9,700 bases of DNA, from assembly GCA_043816955.1 (NCBI GenBank), contig JBDRHL010000150.1, positions 1-9,700 of the forward strand. The letters run 5' to 3'. Below the pieces are notes generated by a model. It was given only the letters and a program-made list of their open reading frames with translations, did not search any database and was not told the origin of the DNA. Positions 6,187 to 9,700 of the stretch are shown one piece after another (positions within the stretch are counted from its first letter, which is position 1; each line of letters starts with the position of its first letter). A program made the translations under genes and the position numbers. The DNA is from JBDRHL01 sp043816955. Lineage in GTDB: Bacteria > Planctomycetota > Phycisphaerae > Sedimentisphaerales > CAYZTY01.

Positions 6187-6668
6187 TGATCCTGAAACCC
6201 GTATACAAAAACAATTCGGCACAATTCAACATGACCCCGTTGATAGATATCGTCTTCCTCCTGGTTGTGTTCTTCATGGTGCTCTGCCAGTTCATCGTAG
6301 CCGAGAATTTCCCCGTTAAAGTCCCCGACCGCTGTGCCCACGTTCAGTCGGATAACCAGCCGGGAAGCGACATTACTACTATCACGGTAATGCGCCTCTC
6401 GCCTTCAGGTCTCGTCGCTTATGCGGTAGGCTCCGAAACATTTGAAGGAAAAGATACAGCAATCGTCGAAAAAATTACAGAAGCGATCGATAAAAGAGTT
6501 AAACCCCTCCCCCAAAGCAAACGCATCGTCTGTCTCAGGGCAGACAAAGATATTCCCTATACCAAAATTCAATACGCACTGGCCGCCATAGCTAAAAGCT
6601 CTACCGCCCACATACAGCTTGCCGCCCTCAAACACCCCTCCCCCCTGGTGCTCCTCTCGGCAAAATAG
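6183..6668 (+). CDS. exbD: ExbD/TolR-family motor subunit
   Basis: This 161-residue inner-membrane protein is expected to complete the proton channel with ExbB. A cytoplasmic N-terminus (1-16) leads into the signature NMTPLIDIVFLLVVFFMV, in which D22 is the proton-carrying aspartate of the single membrane segment (about 17-40). The rest is a periplasmic ExbD/TolR domain, with RIVCLRADKDIPY (about 114-126) as the conserved 'L-x-AD-x-x-x-xY' strand. Length is normal. The start codon overlaps the exbB stop (ATGA), so translation is coupled, as is usual for this pair. It is the last gene of the operon, ending 13 bp before a MITE-like repeat and converging on clpX. Confidence 0.92.
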   Translation: MMILKPVYKNNSAQFNMTPLIDIVFLLVVFFMVLCQFIVAENFPVKVPDRCAHVQSDNQPGSDITTITVMRLSPSGLVAYAVGSETFEGKDTAIVEKITEAIDKRVKPLPQSKRIVCLRADKDIPYTKIQYALAAIAKSSTAHIQLAALKHPSPLVLLSAK

Positions 6669-6681
6669 CGCCCCATGCTTC

Positions 6682-6815
6682 CCTAGTACTCCATAACGTT
6701 TGATTTTGGGCTTTGTCATTCCCGCGAAGGCGGGAATCCAGTTTGTTAATGAGATTAATTCCGTATCGAAATGAAACGCTTTGACCCATAAATTCAAATG
6801 TTACGATGTACTAGG
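6682..6815. mobile_element. MITE-like element, 134 bp, with inverted ends
   Basis: The two ends form an imperfect inverted repeat of 22 bp. The left arm is 6682-6703, beginning CCTAGTAC; the right arm, 6794-6815, ends GTACTAGG. They match at 18 of 22 positions and share CCTAGTAC, TAAC and TTTGA. No coding frame is present. The palindromic CTAG at each end would fit a TA (or CTAG) target duplication as in IS630/Tc1-like elements, but palindromic ends make this ambiguous. The element fills nearly the whole gap between the convergent exbD and clpX genes and contains a REP-like hairpin. No related full-length transposon is in the window. Confidence 0.55.
6718..6737. repeat. REP-like GC hairpin inside the MITE
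   Basis: ATTCCCGC (6718-6725), loop GAAG and GCGGGAAT (6730-6737) form a perfect 8-bp stem. The surrounding GTCATTCCCGCG...GGAATCCAG is a widespread bacterial intergenic palindrome. Lying between convergent genes, it could act as a bidirectional transcript end or mRNA 3' stabiliser, though no T-run follows on either strand, so it is not a classic intrinsic terminator. Confidence 0.75.
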
Positions 6816-6831
6816 CCTGTAATCAAAACCC

Positions 6832-8106
6832 CTAAGCGGATTCTTTTTTCGTTGTTTTTCTCGCCGCAGATAAAGAAGCTTTTGATTGCACAATTTCACG
6901 CGTGATTACATATTCAGCAGGCTTTGACTCCTCCGGAAGCTGGTACATAAGATCCACCATCAGTTCTTCCGTCAGGGCACGCAGGGCACGTGCGCCCGTG
7001 TCACGCTCAAGGGCCTTTTGAGCAAGACAGCGAAGAGCGCCCTCGGTAAACTCCAGCTTCGCCTCTTCCATCTCGAAAAACTTCTTGTACTGCTTGATAA
7101 GAGCATTCTTCGGTTTAGTCAGTATGTCTATCAACGCTGCTTCATCAAGCGCATCCAGCGTCGCAATTACAGGAAGTCTCCCTACCATCTCCGGGATCAT
7201 GCCGAATTCGATAATATCCTCCGGCACAACCTTACGCATAATTTCACTGTACTCAGTCTTGGAATCGTCAGCGCCGCTTTGCTCCGACGAAAAGCCTATC
7301 ATCTTTCTGCCCAGCCGTTTCTTGATAATATTCTCAAGGCCTACAAACGTCCCCCCGCAGATAAACAGTATCTGTGACGTGTCAATCTGGATATACGACT
7401 GCTCCGGATGTTTTCTTCCACCTTGGGGAGGAACATTCGCAGTCGTTCCTTCGAGCATCTTTAACAGCGCCTGCTGGACGCCTTCCCCGGAAACATCCCG
7501 CGTGATCGACACATTCTGGTAAGTTTTTCCAATCTTGTCGATCTCATCAACATATACTATACCCCTCTGCGCTGTCTCGACGTCATAATCTGCTGCCTGC
7601 AGAAGTCGCAAAAGAAAATTCTCCACATCCTCCCCGACGTACCCCGCTTCAGTAACCGTCGTCGCATCACATATCGCAAACGGCACCTTCAGTTCACGAG
7701 CCAGAGTCCGCGCAAGCAGCGTCTTGCCGGAACCAGTCGGCCCGATCAGAAGCACATTAGACTTGTCGATCTCGACATCAGGATCTTCCATGTCGCTGTG
7801 AACCAGGCGCTTGTAATGATTATGGACCGCAACCGACAGATATTTCTTCGCATGCTCCTGCCCGATAACATATTGGTCGAGGTACTCCTTTATTGCCCTG
7901 GGCCTGGGCGTCTCCGAAATCATCGCTGAGCGCCCTTTTAGACGTCTCCGCTCCTGAATTACTATGTCGTGGCACAGGTCGATACACTCCGGGCAGATAA
8001 ATACCCCGCTCGGCCCTTCGACAAATGTGTCAACCTGTTTACGGCTGCGACCACAAAAACTGCAAAGGCTTCTCCGTCTGCTCGAACCATTGGTATTTCT
8101 TGCCAT
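6832..8106 (-). CDS. clpX: ATP-dependent Clp protease ATP-binding subunit ClpX
   Basis: This 424-residue AAA+ unfoldase forms a hexamer that recognises tagged proteins and threads them into ClpP. Visible parts are the N-terminal zinc-binding domain with C15-x2-C18 and C38-x2-C41, Walker A GPTGSGKT (122-129), the pore-1 loop GYVG (155-158), Walker B with D187-E188 (VYVDEIDK), the RKH pore loop (in GGRKHPEQ) and the sensor 2 GAR motif (TGARALR) near the C-terminus. Length and all catalytic positions are normal. The ATG at 8106 is supported by GGAG seven bases upstream and by the zinc domain starting a few residues later. A sigma70-type promoter lies at 8177-8149. In many bacteria clpP lies just upstream; here that position is occupied by an insertion sequence, so any clpP would be beyond the window. 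Confidence 0.97.
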   Translation of the reverse strand: MARNTNGSSRRRSLCSFCGRSRKQVDTFVEGPSGVFICPECIDLCHDIVIQERRRLKGRSAMISETPRPRAIKEYLDQYVIGQEHAKKYLSVAVHNHYKRLVHSDMEDPDVEIDKSNVLLIGPTGSGKTLLARTLARELKVPFAICDATTVTEAGYVGEDVENFLLRLLQAADYDVETAQRGIVYVDEIDKIGKTYQNVSITRDVSGEGVQQALLKMLEGTTANVPPQGGRKHPEQSYIQIDTSQILFICGGTFVGLENIIKKRLGRKMIGFSSEQSGADDSKTEYSEIMRKVVPEDIIEFGMIPEMVGRLPVIATLDALDEAALIDILTKPKNALIKQYKKFFEMEEAKLEFTEGALRCLAQKALERDTGARALRALTEELMVDLMYQLPEESKPAEYVITREIVQSKASLSAARKTTKKESA

Positions 8107-8148
8107 GTCAAAACTCCGCTTACAAAGTCCGTTCCAAACTGCCCATGT

Positions 8149-8177
8149 ATTCTACCAGCCTTTTAACCCTCCGACAA
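8149..8177 (-). promoter_or_regulatory. Probable clpX promoter
   Basis: On the minus strand TTGTCG (8177-8172) and TAGAAT (8154-8149) are spaced by 17 bp. The expected start is near 8142, giving a leader of about 36 nt with GGAG before the ATG. The insertion sequence begins 22 bp upstream of the -35 box, so the core promoter is intact but any upstream activating sequence has been displaced. Confidence 0.55.
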
Positions 8178-8193
8178 GCTATTAATGGTATCC

Positions 8194-8198
8194 CTAAG
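8194..8198. repeat. Left target site duplication CTAAG
   Basis: CTAAG directly precedes the left inverted repeat and is matched by CTAAG at 9696-9700 directly after the right one. Sliding the element edges while keeping the inverted repeats symmetric gives no other duplication of four or more bases, so a 5-bp duplication is the consistent solution. Confidence 0.7.
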
Positions 8199-8215
8199 CT
8201 CGACTTTTGCCATTT
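8199..8215 (+). repeat. Left terminal inverted repeat of the IS
   Basis: CTCGACTTTTGCCATTT is the exact reverse complement of 9679-9695. After one mismatch the match continues for TTA. Confidence 0.88.
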
Positions 8216-8262
8216 TTTAGGCTGCTGAACGATGGATAGAAAACACATTGGAATAAAAAATA

Positions 8263-8343
8263 GACTCCTGCCGATGCTTATTATTGTTGTTAACGATAAT
8301 AAGTTTGGAAAGGAGTCCATTATGCTTACTATTCCATCGGCAG
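8263..8343 (+). promoter_or_regulatory. Fold-back structure over the transposase ribosome binding site
   Basis: Three complementary pairs lie around the start. GACTCCT (8263-8269) pairs with AGGAGTC (8311-8317), covering the Shine-Dalgarno core. CTTATTATTGTT (8277-8288) pairs with AACGATAATAAG (8292-8303) with one G-U pair and a 3-nt loop. CTGCCGATG (8268-8276) pairs perfectly with CATCGGCAG (8335-8343), enclosing the ribosome binding site and start codon. The first and third pairs share two bases and so compete, suggesting alternative folds. In IS10 and IS50, similar structures block transposase translation from read-through transcripts. No clear internal promoter was identified. Confidence 0.55.
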
Positions 8344-9671
8344 CAGAACAACTTTTTCTTCAGTTTTCTACAGCGTTTACAAAACCGACGTTCCAGCGTA
8401 TCCTTCCACTGGCCATCGGAGCCATTATCACCATAGGCAGACGAACGGTCACTGCAGTATTGTGGACAATGCGTTCGGTGATTGATGGGCATTACAGTAC
8501 TTATCATCGTGTCTTTTCCCGGGCGAGTTGGTCGTTGTGGCCTCTGGGCAAGGTTTTGACAACAGCAATTCTGCAACTCATTCCTCTTGACGAACCAGTT
8601 TTGGTTCCCATAGATGACACTACCGCTCAACACCGAGGTAAACATGTCTACGGCAAGGACTGCCACCACGATGCGGTCCGTTCGGCACACAAACATATAG
8701 TCTATCGCTGGGGGCATCGGTGGATAGTGTTGGCAATTTCGGTAAAATTTCCATTTACTTCGAGACGATGGGCATTGCCGGTACTGTGTGCCCTGTATCG
8801 ACCGGAGGAACTCAATCCTGCTGAAAAATGCAGGCATAAAACCGCACCTCACCTGGCTCGTCAACTGATGGCTGTACTGATACACTGGTTTCCACAGCGA
8901 AAATTCGTGTTTTTGGGCGATGGCGGCTATGCTTCGCATGAATTGGCCAGATTTTGCCATCGCCATCAACGTCATGCCACACTGGTTAGCCGCTACCATG
9001 GCGACGCTAATCTTTACGCACCGCCGAGAAAGCCAACTAAAAAACGAAATGGCCGTCCCCGTACCAAAGGCCGTAAGTTGCCAAAGCCTCAACAACTGGT
9101 GGCTCACCGAAAATTGATACCTGCCACAGTTAGTTGGTATGGCGGCTCTGATCGTCAAGTCGAACTTACGGGGGGTACCGGTCAATGGTACAAGGCCGGC
9201 AAAGGCTTGGTTCCTGTTCGCTGGGTTTTTGTCCATGACATTCAAGGCACTCACCGGGATGAATACTTTTACACCACCGACACCAGCCTGAGCCTTCAAC
9301 AAATTGTCAGTTGGTTTACAGCACGTTGGCCTATCGAAACAACCTTTCAGGAAATGCGTACTCATTTGGGTTTTGAAACTCCGCGGCAGTATGTGGCCAA
9401 ATCGGTCTTGCGTACCGCCCCGTGTCTGCTTGGGTTGTTCAGCATCGTTTGTCTTATCTTTGCGAAACACATACGCAATCACCGTATCGAAGTTCAAAGC
9501 ACCCAGTGGTACAGCAAAACCGAGCCCACCTTCTCTGATGCCATTGCCACGATACGACGATTGTTTTGGCAAAAGACTATTTTTGAAAAGGTTTCTTATC
9601 ATAATGGTTTTCAAAAACTATCCCCAAAATTACGGAATCTTCTGCTGGATTATCTTAGCCAGGCAGCTTAA
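8322..9671 (+). CDS. DDE transposase, IS4/IS701-like
   Basis: This 449-residue transposase cuts and inserts the surrounding element by an RNase H-like DDE mechanism. Likely catalytic residues are the Asp in VPIDDTT (first D), the Asp in FLGDGGYAS (second D) and the Glu in WPIETTFQEMRTHLGFET (E), the last being the classic IS4-superfamily C-terminal block. A basic linker (KPTKKRNGRPRTKGRKLPKP) lies between the second D and the E. The ATG at 8322 is preferred because AAAGGAG (8309-8315) lies six bases before it. An in-frame ATG at 8232 would add 30 residues but has no such site and would be translated through the predicted hairpin. The stop at 9669-9671 lies just inside the right inverted repeat. 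The frame is intact. Confidence 0.85.
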   Translation: MLTIPSAAEQLFLQFSTAFTKPTFQRILPLAIGAIITIGRRTVTAVLWTMRSVIDGHYSTYHRVFSRASWSLWPLGKVLTTAILQLIPLDEPVLVPIDDTTAQHRGKHVYGKDCHHDAVRSAHKHIVYRWGHRWIVLAISVKFPFTSRRWALPVLCALYRPEELNPAEKCRHKTAPHLARQLMAVLIHWFPQRKFVFLGDGGYASHELARFCHRHQRHATLVSRYHGDANLYAPPRKPTKKRNGRPRTKGRKLPKPQQLVAHRKLIPATVSWYGGSDRQVELTGGTGQWYKAGKGLVPVRWVFVHDIQGTHRDEYFYTTDTSLSLQQIVSWFTARWPIETTFQEMRTHLGFETPRQYVAKSVLRTAPCLLGLFSIVCLIFAKHIRNHRIEVQSTQWYSKTEPTFSDAIATIRRLFWQKTIFEKVSYHNGFQKLSPKLRNLLLDYLSQAA

Positions 9672-9678
9672 CTATAAT

Positions 9679-9695
9679 AAATGGCAAAAGTCGAG
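9679..9695 (-). repeat. Right terminal inverted repeat of the IS
   Basis: This is the exact reverse complement of the left terminal repeat at 8199-8215. It begins 8 bp after the transposase stop codon. Confidence 0.88.
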
Positions 9696-9700
9696 CTAAG
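9696..9700. repeat. Right target site duplication CTAAG
   Basis: The last five bases of the window repeat the CTAAG found before the left end of the element. The host sequence beyond is not visible. Confidence 0.65.

Larger units (their letters stand above)
8199..9695 (+). mobile_element. Complete insertion sequence, 1,497 bp, with one DDE transposase
   Basis: The element is bounded by perfect 17-bp inverted repeats (20 of 21 when extended) and by a 5-bp CTAAG duplication. It carries one transposase gene filling almost all of its length, with an intact DDE set, so it looks recently inserted and potentially active. The family is probably within the IS4/IS701-like DDE superfamily, judged from the C-terminal WPIETTFQEMRTHLGFET block. 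The 5-bp duplication does not by itself settle the family. Confidence 0.85.

Noticed and set aside
6718..6737. Hairpin as an intrinsic terminator
   Set aside because: The stem is strong but no run of T follows on either strand; it matches a dispersed intergenic palindrome instead.
6405..6797. Minus-strand frame of 130 codons overlapping exbD and the MITE
   Set aside because: Its start lies in the MITE and it includes the translated palindrome (NWIPAFAGMT), a well-known source of false proteins; the rest is antisense to exbD.
8232..8321. 30-codon N-terminal extension of the IS transposase from ATG 8232
   Set aside because: There is no ribosome binding site at 8232, whereas AAAGGAG stands six bases before ATG 8322; the extension covers the hairpin region.
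8217..9614. Long minus-strand open frame (465 codons) opposite the IS transposase
   Set aside because: The translation has no recognisable domain and mirrors the transposase codons. The plus-strand frame has DDE motifs and a strong ribosome binding site, so this is a shadow frame.

Overview
The window most likely comes from a Planctomycetota bacterium (Phycisphaerae or a relative) or a similar metagenomic lineage. This is inferred from the style of the proteins: a von Willebrand A protein with an 'FFGIP' lead-in to its MIDAS motif next to ExbB/ExbD, and a RAYT-type transposase beside 'AATAGGGACAGTCAC' repeats. No rRNA or other marker is present, so the assignment is tentative.

Layout. The left edge (1-127, minus) holds the first 42 codons of a secreted protein of unknown function, with a near-consensus sigma70 promoter at 161-189. 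Positions 186-553 are a scrap zone. It contains a gene tail or small ORF, two direct clusters of an 'AAATAATAGGGAC' repeat, and between them the C-terminal relic of an IS4-type transposase. A complete REP-associated (Y1/HUH) transposase follows at 599-1294.

The core is a six-gene plus-strand operon (1355-6668) with almost no spacing: rarA, 5-formyltetrahydrofolate cyclo-ligase, a membrane-anchored LysM/L,D-transpeptidase, a TonB-like anchored VWA protein, exbB and exbD. Its promoter lies so close to the first ATG that the transcript is probably leaderless. The last four genes form an envelope module. ExbB/ExbD should make a proton-driven motor. The VWA protein has the TonB layout (one inner-membrane segment, Pro-rich periplasmic spacer), but a metal-dependent adhesion fold replaces the TonB C-terminal domain. 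The transpeptidase acts on the peptidoglycan that such a spacer would have to cross.

The operon converges on clpX (minus, 6832-8106). The gap between them is filled by a 134-bp MITE-like element with inverted ends and an embedded REP-like GC hairpin. Just upstream of the clpX promoter sits a complete 1,497-bp insertion sequence (8199-9695). It has perfect 17-bp terminal inverted repeats, a 5-bp target duplication CTAAG, and one DDE transposase whose ribosome binding site lies inside a set of complementary segments that could silence read-through messages.

The strongest leads are the VWA-ExbBD-transpeptidase module with its atypical ExbB, the fold-back structure over the IS transposase start, the repeat zone beside the RAYT, and the MITE carrying a REP hairpin. 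No CRISPR array, tRNA, rRNA or recognisable defence system was seen.
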